Made by a program: the position numbers and the translations under genes. This document shows, piece after piece, positions 25,033 to 34,578 of a stretch of DNA of 64,000 nt. Origin of the DNA: Acidimicrobiales bacterium (GTDB taxonomy: Bacteria; Actinomycetota; Acidimicrobiia; Acidimicrobiales; MedAcidi-G1); assembly GCA_022452035.1 (NCBI GenBank), contig JAKURV010000006.1, positions 31,045 through 95,044 of the forward strand, in the 5' to 3' direction. Numbering within the stretch: the first letter of the stretch is position 1; each line of letters starts with the position of its first letter. The notes beneath the pieces were generated by a model. That model was not told the origin of the DNA, searched no databases, and saw only the letters and a list, made by a program, of their open reading frames with translations.

Positions 25033-25515
25033 TCACCAAAGATCCAGGGCCAGGCCGGCGGCTAGTGATCCGCCGAGTTCTCGGGCCGCATCGAGGTCCT
25101 TGTCGCTGACCTCCTCCCGCACGACCAGCGGCTCACCAACCGACCGCCAACCCAAGCCGGTGGCCAGTGGCACCACAGCGCCCACAGCGCCCGCCCCATC
25201 CCCTCCGGCCTTGACGACTAAGCGGTAGGGCCTCCCACGAGTGTGATCCAGACACGGGTAGTAGGTCCGGTCGAAGAAATCCTTCAATGCGCCGGACATG
25301 TAACCGAAGTTCTCTGGGGTGGCCAGGAGGTAACCGTCGGCACCCAGGACGTCCTCGACTCCGGCATGGAGTGCCTCGACCACCTGGACACCAACCAGCA
25401 TCCCGGCATTGGCAATGGCTGGATCAGAGGCCCCAGCGACCGCAGCCTCGACCAGAGCACGGGTCCCGCCGGAGGCGGAATGCCAGACCACAAGCAAGGT
25501 GCGCATGTCGGGCAC
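25033..25515 (-). CDS. Flavodoxin-fold NAD(P)H:FMN reductase-like protein
   Basis: 160 residues. The N-terminal phosphate loop is HSASGGTRALVEAA, and TPENFGYMSGALKDFFDR is the isoalloxazine-contacting region typical of NADPH-dependent FMN reductases. It probably binds FMN and transfers electrons between NAD(P)H and a partner. The GTG at 25515 has GGTGA six bases upstream; an ATG at 25506 is the alternative. It follows menB by 32 bp on the same strand, so a quinone-linked role is possible but not shown. Confidence 0.78.
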   Translation of the reverse strand: MPDMRTLLVVWHSASGGTRALVEAAVAGASDPAIANAGMLVGVQVVEALHAGVEDVLGADGYLLATPENFGYMSGALKDFFDRTYYPCLDHTRGRPYRLVVKAGGDGAGAVGAVVPLATGLGWRSVGEPLVVREEVSDKDLDAARELGGSLAAGLALDLW

Positions 25516-25547
25516 GACGGTTCACCAGGTCCTGAAGAGCAACGCCC

Positions 25548-26459
25548 TCAGAAGTGGTACGGGAAACCCGAGTAGTCCTGGGGCCGCTTTTCCAGGAACG
25601 CGTCCCGACCTTCCCGGGCCTCGTCAGTCCCGTAGGCCAGACGTGTTGCCTCGCCGGCAAACACCTGCTGACCGACAAGACCATCGTCGATCAGGTTGAA
25701 GGCGAATTTGAGCATCCGCTGGGCTGTCGGACTCTTGGCGTTAACGGCGGCCGCCCACTCCAAGGCCACATCCTCAAGGCGGTCGTGGTCAACCACCTCG
25801 TTGACCATCCCCATCGAGTGTGCCTGCTCGGCTGTGTACTCCCGACCGAGGAAGAACACCTCACGGGCGAACTTCTGGCCCACCTGGCGCGCCAGATAGG
25901 CCGAACCAAAACCTCCGTCGAAGCTGGCCACGTCAGCATCCGTCTGCTTGAAGCGGGCGTGTTCACGGCTGGCCAGGGTCAGGTCGGCCACCACGTGGAG
26001 GCTGTGACCGCCACCGGCCGCCCAGCCGGGCACCACCGCGATGACCACTTTGGGCATAAACCGGATCAGACGCTGGACCTCAAGGATGTGGAGACGGCCT
26101 GTCCGGGCCGGGTCCACCGTCTCGGCCGTCTCTCCATCGGCGTAGCGATAGCCGTCTTCACCTCGGATCCGCTGATCACCGCCCGAACAGAACGACCAGC
26201 CGCCGTCGCGAGGCGAAGGTCCGTTTCCTGTCAACAGCACTGTGCCCACGTCCGAAGCCATCCGCGCATGGTCCAGCACCCGGTAAAGCTCGTCGACGGT
26301 GTGTGGCCGGAAGGCATTTCGAACATCCGGGCGGTCAAAGGCCACCCGAACGGTTCCCTGGTCCACGGCCCGGTGATAGGTCACGTCCGTCAGATCAAAT
26401 CCGTCCACGGGCTCCCATCGCCCAGGATCGAACGTCTCAGAGACAGCGACTTCGCCCAT
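25548..26459 (-). CDS. menB: 1,4-dihydroxy-2-naphthoyl-CoA synthase
   Basis: 303 residues of the crotonase fold. The MenB signature is seen in VRNAFRPHTVDELY, DGGWSFCSGGDQRIRG (acyl-CoA oxyanion region) and the disordered-loop segment that follows. DVASFDGGFGSAYLARQVG and KRPQDYSGFPYHF at the C-terminus distinguish MenB from general enoyl-CoA hydratases. The reaction closes the second ring of the naphthoquinone in menaquinone synthesis. No other men gene is nearby. It is divergent from the SRPBCC gene, 59 bp away. Confidence 0.95.
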   Translation of the reverse strand: MGEVAVSETFDPGRWEPVDGFDLTDVTYHRAVDQGTVRVAFDRPDVRNAFRPHTVDELYRVLDHARMASDVGTVLLTGNGPSPRDGGWSFCSGGDQRIRGEDGYRYADGETAETVDPARTGRLHILEVQRLIRFMPKVVIAVVPGWAAGGGHSLHVVADLTLASREHARFKQTDADVASFDGGFGSAYLARQVGQKFAREVFFLGREYTAEQAHSMGMVNEVVDHDRLEDVALEWAAAVNAKSPTAQRMLKFAFNLIDDGLVGQQVFAGEATRLAYGTDEAREGRDAFLEKRPQDYSGFPYHF

Positions 26460-26518
26460 GGCGGGGGAGCATACGGCCCGTTGGCCGACCGGCCTGAACC
26501 GGTGTCTACCATCGCAAC

Positions 26519-26953
26519 ATGGGAGACCGCAGGGTTGACGTCAGGCGTGAGGCGGTAATCCCCGCCGACCCGGACGTCGTCTGGGCCATCGTGGCTGCTG
26601 CCGAACGCCAGGCCGAGTGGTTCCCCGGGATGGTGACGTCGACCGTCAAAGACGACGTCCGCACCGTCGTCGCGGCTTCCGGGGCCATCTTCCTGGAGAA
26701 AATTCTGTCCATCGACGACGACACCCGGTGTTTCGAGTACCGAATCACCGGCCCCCTCCAACTCGACCACCACCGAGGGCGCATAACCGTGCAAGACGAC
26801 CCCGGAGGGGCAAGGGTCGTCTACGAACAAGAACTCGAACCCAAAGCGTTGGCCTACGTCCTGGACGGTGCTCTCGGCGATGCTCTGGTCGGCCTACGGG
26901 ATCTCGTAACCGACGGGCAGACGTCCCGGGCCTATCAGGACGGTGGTGCCTGA
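26519..26953 (+). CDS. SRPBCC-family protein
   Basis: 144 residues with the START/Bet v1-like fold. The N-terminal VRREAVIPADPDVVWAIVAAA is the family's opening strand and helix, and the C-terminus ends in a long helix (about 115-135). Such proteins bind hydrophobic ligands or act as polyketide cyclase-like catalysts; no active site can be assigned. Its stop overlaps the sulfatase start in TGATG, so the two are translationally coupled. Confidence 0.85.
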   Translation: MGDRRVDVRREAVIPADPDVVWAIVAAAERQAEWFPGMVTSTVKDDVRTVVAASGAIFLEKILSIDDDTRCFEYRITGPLQLDHHRGRITVQDDPGGARVVYEQELEPKALAYVLDGALGDALVGLRDLVTDGQTSRAYQDGGA

Positions 26954-28503
26954 TGGGCCGGGGAATCCTGTTCGTAACCACCGACCAGCAGCGGTTCGAC
27001 GCCCTGGGTTGCAACGGCGGACAGGTGGCCCGAACCCCGGTGATCGACGGCTTAGCCGCTACAGGCGTCCGATTCGAACGTGCCCATCCCCAAAACGTGG
27101 TCTGCATGCCGTCCCGGGCCACCATGCTCACCGGCCAGCACGTCCGCACCCACGGAGTCTGGATGAACGGCGTCCCCTTGCCGGCCGATGCACCCACCGT
27201 CGCTGGCCTCCTCCATGAGGCGGGCTGGCGGACCGGTCTGTTCGGCAAGGCGCATTTCGAACCCTTCCTAGACCCGTTTCTCCGCTTCGCCGAAAACCAG
27301 ATGGGAACTTCTGGCTCGACTGACGAAAACGGTCGGCCTCACCGGGGATTCGACCGAATGGAACTGGCCGGCCACGGCCCGGCCGGCCTAGTGCACTACC
27401 GACGGTGGATGAGAGAGCACCACCCGGAGCACATCGGTGGCTTCTTCCCCGTCCTCGACCTCAGTCTCAACGTAAACGCCGAAGGAGGCGGGGACAGCGG
27501 AGCCCCGCAGGTTCGTTACAACGAGGTACCACGACACGCCTACCACACGGACTGGGTTGCCGATCGGGCTATTGAGTGGCTCCGCGGTCTTGAAACCGAC
27601 GACGACTGGTTCTGTTGGCTGAGCTTCCCAGACCCCCACCACCCGTGGGACCCGCCGTCTTCCGAACTCCACCGAGTCCCGTGGCGCGACCTGAATCTCC
27701 CAGCCGGCTATCCGGAGGACCGAGTGGAAAGAGAGACTGCGCTCGACGCCAAAGCCCCGCACTGGCGGCGTTGGTATGACGGGACCTTGGTCTCCAACTA
27801 CGAGGCTCCAACCCACTGGACCCCAGCCAGTCTCACCTCCGACCAGGTACGCGAGGTCGACGCCATGGCCCATATCGAGAACGAGTTGATCGACGAGGCC
27901 CTGGGCCGGGTGCTGAACGCCCTCGGAGACCAGGGCCGGACGGCCGGGACTGACGTGGTATTCACTACCGACCACGGTGAATTCCAGGGCGACCACGGGC
28001 TCCTGTTCAAAGGGCCGTACCACGTGGACTCCCTGATGCGCCTACCTCTCGTCTGGCGCCCGGCACCAAATCGCCACGTAGCCCCAGCAGTGGTGACCGA
28101 CCCGGTGGGACTGGTGGATCTCGCCCCGACGTTTTGTCGGATTGCCGGCCTCCCAGTCCCGGGCTGGATGGACGGTGAGCCGCTGCCAACTTCGGCAACA
28201 GAGGCCACCGAACAAGAACGGCAACGGGTCCTCACCGAATGGGACAGCGTTCATCCAAGCGGCGTCGAGGTCCACCTTCAAACCATCACCCGAGACGGGA
28301 TGGTGTGCACCCGCTACGAGTCGGGGACCTGTCACGACGGAACCGAGGGCGAGCTCTGGGATCTGGCCGAGGACCCCCTCCAGCGGATCAACCTTTGGGA
28401 CGACACCTCCCGGAAGAGTCTCCGGGATGACCTCCTATCGGACCTCGTCGACGCACTGCCGCCACGCCCCGCGAACCGACTAAGAGTCGAGTCCCCGGTC
28501 TGA
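26953..28503 (+). CDS. Sulfatase (choline-sulfatase/phosphonate-hydrolase-like)
   Basis: 516 residues. TTDQQRFDALGCNG near residues 9-22 holds a metal Asp (Asp11) and resembles the DQQRWD start of choline sulfatase and phosphonate monoester hydrolase relatives. The maturation motif is Cys51-M-P-S-Arg55. TTDHGEFQGDHGLLFKG is the second metal block. It hydrolyses a sulfate or phosphate monoester after Cys is converted to formylglycine. No signal peptide is visible. Choline-O-sulfate would fit the quaternary-amine theme but the specificity is a guess. It is coupled to the SRPBCC gene by TGATG. Confidence 0.9.
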   Translation: MGRGILFVTTDQQRFDALGCNGGQVARTPVIDGLAATGVRFERAHPQNVVCMPSRATMLTGQHVRTHGVWMNGVPLPADAPTVAGLLHEAGWRTGLFGKAHFEPFLDPFLRFAENQMGTSGSTDENGRPHRGFDRMELAGHGPAGLVHYRRWMREHHPEHIGGFFPVLDLSLNVNAEGGGDSGAPQVRYNEVPRHAYHTDWVADRAIEWLRGLETDDDWFCWLSFPDPHHPWDPPSSELHRVPWRDLNLPAGYPEDRVERETALDAKAPHWRRWYDGTLVSNYEAPTHWTPASLTSDQVREVDAMAHIENELIDEALGRVLNALGDQGRTAGTDVVFTTDHGEFQGDHGLLFKGPYHVDSLMRLPLVWRPAPNRHVAPAVVTDPVGLVDLAPTFCRIAGLPVPGWMDGEPLPTSATEATEQERQRVLTEWDSVHPSGVEVHLQTITRDGMVCTRYESGTCHDGTEGELWDLAEDPLQRINLWDDTSRKSLRDDLLSDLVDALPPRPANRLRVESPV

Positions 28504-28525
28504 GGCGTTACCCATTTCAGCGCGG

Positions 28526-30913
28526 TCAGCCGTCATCGGTGGTCACCTGTTCCAGGGCACCTGAGGCCAGAAGGGCAGTCACCCGGTCCGGTTCCATCTG
28601 CAAGTCTTGGACGCAGAAGGACCAACTGTGCTCCCCGATGAGTGGTGCCGGCCCGCAGGGGGGCTCCGGCATGGCGGAACCTCGTATACACGTCCCCTCT
28701 AGGACCATTGGGCCCAGACCGGTCTGGTCGATCTCCACCAAGAAACCCCGCTCCATCAGATGGTGGTCCTCGAGTTGGTCAAACGGATTCGTTACTCGAC
28801 CAGCGGGCACGCCGACAGATTGACAACGGTCCTGTACCTCAGACGATCCGAAAGTCCTCGTCCATGCGGCCAGTCCGCTATTCACCCGATCCCGCTGTGC
28901 CAGGCGACCGTCGGTGGTGGCTAGGTCGGGGCTCGCGGCCCACTCCGGATTGTCCATGGCCTCCCGTAATGCGGCCCAGTCGTCGTCATGGCGGACGCAG
29001 ACCACGCACCACCGGTCCTCGCCGGCGCATGGGAACACGCCCCACGGGGCACCAATGGGGGAGTCGTTGCCTTCCGGTCGTGCTGCCCCAGGTTCCAGCG
29101 CCTCGGCCAGGAGGGCGTCGCCAAGAGTGGCCACCATGGACTCGACCTGTGCGACCTCCACGTGGGCCGGAAGTGATCCCCGTCGCATGCCGATCAGGGT
29201 GGCTAGAGCCCCGATGGCGCACAGACGGCCGGCTAGGTGGTCCGGGTGGACCGCGTTGTTGCCCGGCGGGCCGTCGCCGTCGTCGAACGCCCAGAGCCAA
29301 CTGAGTCCGCCTGCCGTCTGGATGGTGGGCCCGTAGCCCGTCCAAGCGGCCTGGATTCCCCGAGAACCCATTAGTTGGCTGGAGACCAGCACGGCCTTCG
29401 GATTGAGTCGTCGGACGTCCTGCCATCCGATCCCCAACCGGTCCATAGTTCCTGTGGAGTTGTTCTCAATCAGGACGTCGGCCCACGCAACCAGGCGCTC
29501 CACGACCTCCCGGGCATCGGGATGTTTCAGGTCGAGGCCGAGGCAGCGCTTGTTACGACTGCAGGAGGCGAACGATGGCGTTACCTCACCGCCCATGAAT
29601 ATCCGTAGGAAGTCGGGATAAGACCGGCTCTCCACCTTGACGACGTCGGCTCCAAAGTCGGCCAGCATGCGACCGCACTCCACGCCGACACCGCCGTGTC
29701 CAAAGTCGGCTACCCGGAGACCCTCCAGCGGCCGACTGCCGGAGCCGTCGACCAGAGCGGGGAGTTCGAAGGGCGGATCCTGAAACTCGGGCGTGTGCTC
29801 ACCCGGGTCCGGAGAGCGGAACCGGTAGCCAACCCGCTCCCCGTCAAATTCCCAGAGCCCGGACACCACGGGGGCCCGGGTAGTGGAGGAGACGTCGACA
29901 TCCCAGAAGGTGCCGCGCGAGGCGAAATGCTCGTCGATCAGTATGTCGGCCGGACTCAACATGGGCGTCGCCACGATGCCGCGCCGTTGGGCCTCCCGGC
30001 ATCCCTCCACCATCGTCCAGTCCGACCAATGTTTGGCGAACGCCTCATTGATCTGCAGAAGGTGGGATAGGCGGTTAGCGAAGGACTCCCAGTATTCGCC
30101 GGCGAACTCCTCCGGCTGATCCATCCACTCCCACATGGCCCGCCACTGGCCGGGTGAAAGGACCACCTGCCGAACGGCCCCGTCGGCGCACGGCACCGTG
30201 GGGTACATCAGGCTGTCCCCCTGCCGGAGGGTTGACATACCAGCCCCGAGGTGTCGACGGTGGCTGGCGAGGGGCACTCCCCAGGTGTTCATCTGGGCCA
30301 TGGCCTCCAGGGCAGACACGTCAAGGTGCTGGCCACCTCCGCCACGGCTACGTTGCACGAGGGCCACCAGGATGGCGTGTACGCCCAGGATCCCCAGGGT
30401 GTCACTGGCCAGGGTGCACGGGGGCAGCAGGGGAGGCTTCTCCGGTATACCCGAGAGAGCCAACCAGCCGGACAGGCCAAGGATCACGTCATCGGTGGAC
30501 TCCATGTCTCGGTAGGGGCCGGTCTGGCCAAAATCGGTGAGCGATGCGACCACGAGCTCAGAGTTGGTGGCGGCCAGGTCCTCGGCGCCAATCCCCAGGC
30601 TGGCCAGGTGACCAGGCGGAGATGACTCCACCACCACGTCTGCACGTGCGGTTAAGGACAGCAGACGGTCTCGGTCTACCTGGTCGCTCAGGTCCAAGAC
30701 CGCACTGCGCTTATTCGTGTTGCGGTAGGCGAAGTACAGCGACGTCCCGTCGGTACCGAACGGTGGCAGGTGTCGACTGGTCGATCCGGTCGGTGGTTCG
30801 ACGAGAAGCACGTCAGCTCCAAGGTCACCCAGCAGTCGACCGCAAAGGTCGCCCCGGCCGTGGCAGAGGTCGATGACCCGGAGGCCCTGTAGTGGTCGGT
30901 TTATGGGGGGCAT
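28526..30913 (-). CDS. Two-domain CaiB/BaiF (class III) CoA-transferase
   Basis: 795 residues holding two CoA-transferase III domains in tandem: about 1-385 (LQGLRVIDLCHGRGDLCGRL at the start) and about 395-795 (LEGLRVADFGHGGVGVECGR). The first domain has HLDVSALEAM, whose Asp matches the catalytic Asp of CaiB-type enzymes. The second has HVEVAQVESM, with Glu in that place. The class moves CoA between carboxylic acids through an Asp-acyl anhydride. The ATG at 30913 has GGAGG four bases upstream. It ends convergent with the sulfatase and is divergent from the M23 gene. Confidence 0.9.
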   Translation of the reverse strand: MPPINRPLQGLRVIDLCHGRGDLCGRLLGDLGADVLLVEPPTGSTSRHLPPFGTDGTSLYFAYRNTNKRSAVLDLSDQVDRDRLLSLTARADVVVESSPPGHLASLGIGAEDLAATNSELVVASLTDFGQTGPYRDMESTDDVILGLSGWLALSGIPEKPPLLPPCTLASDTLGILGVHAILVALVQRSRGGGGQHLDVSALEAMAQMNTWGVPLASHRRHLGAGMSTLRQGDSLMYPTVPCADGAVRQVVLSPGQWRAMWEWMDQPEEFAGEYWESFANRLSHLLQINEAFAKHWSDWTMVEGCREAQRRGIVATPMLSPADILIDEHFASRGTFWDVDVSSTTRAPVVSGLWEFDGERVGYRFRSPDPGEHTPEFQDPPFELPALVDGSGSRPLEGLRVADFGHGGVGVECGRMLADFGADVVKVESRSYPDFLRIFMGGEVTPSFASCSRNKRCLGLDLKHPDAREVVERLVAWADVLIENNSTGTMDRLGIGWQDVRRLNPKAVLVSSQLMGSRGIQAAWTGYGPTIQTAGGLSWLWAFDDGDGPPGNNAVHPDHLAGRLCAIGALATLIGMRRGSLPAHVEVAQVESMVATLGDALLAEALEPGAARPEGNDSPIGAPWGVFPCAGEDRWCVVCVRHDDDWAALREAMDNPEWAASPDLATTDGRLAQRDRVNSGLAAWTRTFGSSEVQDRCQSVGVPAGRVTNPFDQLEDHHLMERGFLVEIDQTGLGPMVLEGTCIRGSAMPEPPCGPAPLIGEHSWSFCVQDLQMEPDRVTALLASGALEQVTTDDG

Positions 30914-31044
30914 CCGTCCTCCGGAACGGCAGCGGTCCACCCCGGGTCTACCACCCGATCCCGGGACGTAACGATCCGACGGGTACGGCACCACACCGGA
31001 TCTCACGGGTACCCTGCGCCTGCCCACCCACGGGCACGTTTGCC

Positions 31045-32217
31045 ATGCACCACCACCCACCCGTTCCCCGTCTCCGTCGGCTCCTGGTGCTCTCTGGAGC
31101 CCTACTGGTTGTCCTGGCCCTCCCAGCCGAAGCAATCAAAGAAACCGAGTCCATCCGTGACGCCCGGGACAAGAGGGAGGCGGCCAAGGACAGCGCAGCG
31201 ACCGCAGCAGAGGCCCTGGAGGTCGTGGCGGCCGCCGACGACGTGGTGGCCGACGCTCTGCATGCCTTGGACGACGCAGTGGCCCTCCAAGAGGCGAAAA
31301 TTGCCGCCGCCCGGCAGGCCATCGAGGCAGCCGAAGCCGAGGCCACTCTGCGGTGGGTCCAGGCGGACCAGGTGGAGGCCGAGGTGGCCGAGCTTCGGCT
31401 CCGGATCCAGGAGCTGGCCATTGATGTCTATATCTCCCGCATGCGGCCGGGCAGCCTGCTTGAATCTCGGGACCTCACTGAGGGCGTCCGGCGGGCCGCC
31501 ATACTGGACGCGGTGACCGGCGACCGGGGCGACATGGTCGATCGGCTCCGCGCCCTCGAGTCGGACCTGGAGGACATTGCCTTCTCGGCCGACGACGCCA
31601 TCCGCGAGGCCGATGCGCGCCAACGGGAGTTGGAGTCATCAATTTTGGTCCTAGACCGCCGGATCGCCGCCAAGGAGAACGTGAAGGGCGAGTTGGAGGA
31701 GCGGATTCGGGCCTATGAGGAAGAGATCCGGCAGTTCGAACGCGACCAGTACGTCATGGCTATTCTCATCGAGAACCTGATTGCCGAGGAACTCCGCAAG
31801 TCGGCGCCCGACCTGACCAAAGAATCCGGCCAAGGCTTCATCATGCCCATGGAGGGAAAGATCGGATCAGGTTTCGGACCTCGGATCCACCCCATCTTCG
31901 GGACCAAGCGCCAGCACAACGGGGTGGACATCGGATGTGTCAGGGGTCAGCCCATCTGGGCGGCCAAGGCGGGGAAGGTCATCTTCGCGGGCTGGAAGAA
32001 CGGCTACGGCAACATCGTCCTAATCGAGCACGAGGGCCCGGTAGTCACCTTGTACGCCCACCAGGAGGAGCTACACGTCTCCAGCGGCTACGTGATCGAC
32101 AAAGGCGAGGTGCTCGGGAAGTGCGGATCCACCGGATGGTCGACCGGCCCACACCTCCACTTCGAGGTCCGAACCGGTGGCGAGGCTAAGGACCCGATGA
32201 TCGTCCTCCCGGGCTAG
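31045..32217 (+). CDS. Secreted M23 (LytM-like) peptidase with coiled coil
   Basis: 390 residues. An N-terminal signal segment (RRLLVLSGALLVVLALP, about 12-28) is followed by a long coiled coil (about 35-260, rich in Ala/Glu/Lys/Arg heptads). The C-terminal LytM domain (about 275-388) has zinc ligands His291 and Asp295 in HNGVDIG and His372 in HLHFEVR, plus His339 in YAH. It has the architecture of EnvC/NlpD-type cell-division regulators, but all catalytic residues are kept, so it could cut peptidoglycan peptide bridges. It is divergent from the CoA-transferase gene across 131 bp. Confidence 0.9.
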   Translation: MHHHPPVPRLRRLLVLSGALLVVLALPAEAIKETESIRDARDKREAAKDSAATAAEALEVVAAADDVVADALHALDDAVALQEAKIAAARQAIEAAEAEATLRWVQADQVEAEVAELRLRIQELAIDVYISRMRPGSLLESRDLTEGVRRAAILDAVTGDRGDMVDRLRALESDLEDIAFSADDAIREADARQRELESSILVLDRRIAAKENVKGELEERIRAYEEEIRQFERDQYVMAILIENLIAEELRKSAPDLTKESGQGFIMPMEGKIGSGFGPRIHPIFGTKRQHNGVDIGCVRGQPIWAAKAGKVIFAGWKNGYGNIVLIEHEGPVVTLYAHQEELHVSSGYVIDKGEVLGKCGSTGWSTGPHLHFEVRTGGEAKDPMIVLPG

Positions 32218-32238
32218 CCCGATTGATCCAACAGCGTC

Positions 32239-32259
32239 AAAAAGAGCCCCGAAAGGCTC
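32239..32259 (-). terminator. Intrinsic terminator of hppA
   Basis: On the minus strand GAGCC, a six-base loop and GGCTC are followed directly by TTTTT, the classic rho-independent arrangement, 24 bases after the hppA stop. An overlapping alternative stem, CCGAAAG-GAGC-CTTTCGG (32249-32266), cannot form at the same time. Confidence 0.75.
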
Positions 32260-32282
32260 CTTTCGGACGCCTCGATGTTGGT

Positions 32283-34421
32283 TTAGCCGACAAAAGCCGA
32301 TGCGAACACTAGGGACACGATCGTCATCACCTTGATGAGGATGTTCATAGCGGGGCCGGAGGTGTCCTTGAACGGGTCGCCCACCGTGTCGCCAACAACG
32401 GCCGCCTTGTGGCTTTCCGAGCCCTTGCCGCCGTGGTGACCGCTTTCGATGTACTTCTTGGCGTTATCCCACGCACCGCCGGCGTTGGCCATGAAGATGG
32501 CTAAACAGAAGCCAGAGACCAACGCGCCGGCTAGGAAGCCACCCAGGGCATTGATACTGATGAAGCCCATAACCAAGGGAATGACCACAGCCAGCGATCC
32601 GGGGAGCACCATCTCCTTGAGCGATGCCGTGGTGGAAATGGCCACGCAGCGCGCCGAGTCCGGGTGTACTCCCGGCTGGCCCTCTCTCAGGCCAGGGATC
32701 TCCCTGAACTGGCGACGGACCTCTTCGATCATGTCGTGGGCGGCCCGGCCCACGGCGTCGATGGTCAGAGCGGCGAAAAGGAAGGGCAGCATGGCACCGA
32801 GGAACAGGCCGATGAAGACGGTCACGTCGCCAACGTCGAGGGACAACGAGCCACCCGCCTGGCTGACCGCGAATTCGAAGCTCTTGAATAGGGCCAGGGC
32901 AGTGAGGGCAGCTGAGCCCACGGCGAAGCCCTTGGCTACGGCGGCGGTGGTGTTGCCAAGGGAATCCAAGGCGTCGGTGACCTCGCGGACACTCGGGTCG
33001 AGATCGGCCATCTCGGCGATTCCGCCAGCGTTGTCGGCGATCGGGCCGTAGGCGTCGACTGACACAACCACCCCTGTAGTGGCCAGCATTCCTATGGCGG
33101 CCACGGCGATTCCGTATATCCCGCCGTCCAGGGCACCGATGGAGTCGAAGGCCACCTCACCGCCCCAATAGGCGACGCCCACGCCAATACCCAGTAGGGC
33201 TACGGAAGTGGCGACCGAGACCATCCCGGCCGATATGCCGCCCAGGATTGTGGTGGCAGGTCCGGTCTCCGTCTGTTTGGCGATCTTCTTCACCGGGCCG
33301 AAGTGGTCTGAGGTGTAGAACTCAGCCGTCTTGCCTAGTGCCCAGCCCACGACGAGGCCCCCGATCACTGCGATTGCTAGGCCCATCGGGGAGTCAAAGG
33401 CGTCGTTGTCGCCGAATAGCCAGTAGGCAACGCCCACTGTGCCAACAGCGGTCAAGGCCATGGCCACGTTGGTTCCCATGTGGAGGGCTTTTGACAGCGC
33501 CTTGGTGTCGGTAGAGCTCCCGCCCTTGACCAAGAAGGAACCCAGAATGGAGGCCACCATGCCCACCAGGGCGATGGCCATGGGGAATGCGAGCAGGGAA
33601 ATGTTGGTGGTGGCACTGGCCTGCTCGGCACCTAGGCCAAGCGCGAAAGCCACCAGTGAGATCGGGGCGATGATCGACCCTGCGTAGCTCTCGAACAGAT
33701 CGGCGCCCATGCCGGCCACGTCGCCCACGTTGTCGCCCACGTTGTCGGCAATTGTGGCTGGGTTCCGGGGATCATCTTCCGGGATGCCCGCTTCAACCTT
33801 GCCCACCAGGTCGGCGCCCACGTCGGCTGCCTTCGTGTAGATGCCGCCCCCTACTCGGGAGAACAGGGCGATTGACGATGCGCCCAGTCCGTAGGCGGTC
33901 ACGACCTCGAAGGCGTCGTCGACCTCGAGGATCAACACGAAGAGCACATACACGAACATGAGACCTAGGAGGGCCAAACCAGCAACCGTGAAGCCCATAA
34001 CTGCGCCGCCCCGGAAGGCGATCGGGAGAGCGCGGCCGGGACCGTCCTTGGCTGCCTCCGTTGTGCGGGCATTGGCCATGGTCGCCACCGTCATACCCAC
34101 GTATCCGGCAAGGCCAGACAGGAAGGCACCGATCACGTAGGTCACGGCGGCTGCCGGTGCGATCAGGGCAGCGATGAGTACGGCCATCACCACCACAAAT
34201 ACCGAAACCCAGCTGTACTCCTTCTTAAGGAAGGCCCGGGCGCCCTTCTGTATCTCGGTCATGAGGAAGACCATGCGCTCGTCGCCCGGAGAGGCGGCCT
34301 TTACGTTGGTGTAGAAGAAATAGGCGAGTAGTAGGCCCATGAGGGCCGACGCGCCCGCCAGATAGGGAATGGCGTCCAAGGGAGTGTCTCCAAGGGTGTG
34401 TAGGGCGTTGGGAAGTTCCAC
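32283..34421 (-). CDS. hppA: Membrane-bound pyrophosphatase, K+-dependent type
   Basis: 712 residues with about 16 membrane helices. The substrate site shows [36 protein letters not shown] and the C-terminal [10 protein letters not shown]. It hydrolyses PPi and pumps H+ or Na+ across the membrane. The K+ marker reads [10 protein letters not shown], with Ala rather than Lys at the first position, which in characterised enzymes marks the K+-dependent class; whether the ion pumped is H+ or Na+ cannot be read. Translation starts at GTG, whose upstream bases form a hairpin. It is near the trk genes, so K+ supply could affect its activity. Confidence 0.96.
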   Translation of the reverse strand: MELPNALHTLGDTPLDAIPYLAGASALMGLLLAYFFYTNVKAASPGDERMVFLMTEIQKGARAFLKKEYSWVSVFVVVMAVLIAALIAPAAAVTYVIGAFLSGLAGYVGMTVATMANARTTEAAKDGPGRALPIAFRGGAVMGFTVAGLALLGLMFVYVLFVLILEVDDAFEVVTAYGLGASSIALFSRVGGGIYTKAADVGADLVGKVEAGIPEDDPRNPATIADNVGDNVGDVAGMGADLFESYAGSIIAPISLVAFALGLGAEQASATTNISLLAFPMAIALVGMVASILGSFLVKGGSSTDTKALSKALHMGTNVAMALTAVGTVGVAYWLFGDNDAFDSPMGLAIAVIGGLVVGWALGKTAEFYTSDHFGPVKKIAKQTETGPATTILGGISAGMVSVATSVALLGIGVGVAYWGGEVAFDSIGALDGGIYGIAVAAIGMLATTGVVVSVDAYGPIADNAGGIAEMADLDPSVREVTDALDSLGNTTAAVAKGFAVGSAALTALALFKSFEFAVSQAGGSLSLDVGDVTVFIGLFLGAMLPFLFAALTIDAVGRAAHDMIEEVRRQFREIPGLREGQPGVHPDSARCVAISTTASLKEMVLPGSLAVVIPLVMGFISINALGGFLAGALVSGFCLAIFMANAGGAWDNAKKYIESGHHGGKGSESHKAAVVGDTVGDPFKDTSGPAMNILIKVMTIVSLVFASAFVG

Positions 34422-34440
34422 CCGACCAACCGGTGGTCGG
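34422..34440. promoter_or_regulatory. Hairpin directly upstream of the hppA start
   Basis: CCGACCA (34422-34428) and TGGTCGG (34434-34440) form a perfect 7-bp inverted repeat with a 5-base loop, ending at the base before the hppA GTG. It occupies the place of the ribosome-binding site, so it could hinder initiation or bind a regulator. No other Shine-Dalgarno is obvious. Confidence 0.4.
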
Positions 34441-34578
34441 AACTGGCCCCGATACCCGCCGGTTGCGGCGGATCGCGAAGGGACGCAGGGACTCTAGTGA
34501 GTCCAATGCCCGGGACCGACCTCTTCCAAGGAATGGAGTCACCGATCGGGGAGGCGGGGGCGGTGCGAATGGGCCACA

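Noticed and set aside
33718..33755. Tandem repeat GTTGTCGCCCAC within hppA
   Set aside because: It encodes the conserved [12 protein letters not shown] active-site segment, so the repeat is explained by the protein family.
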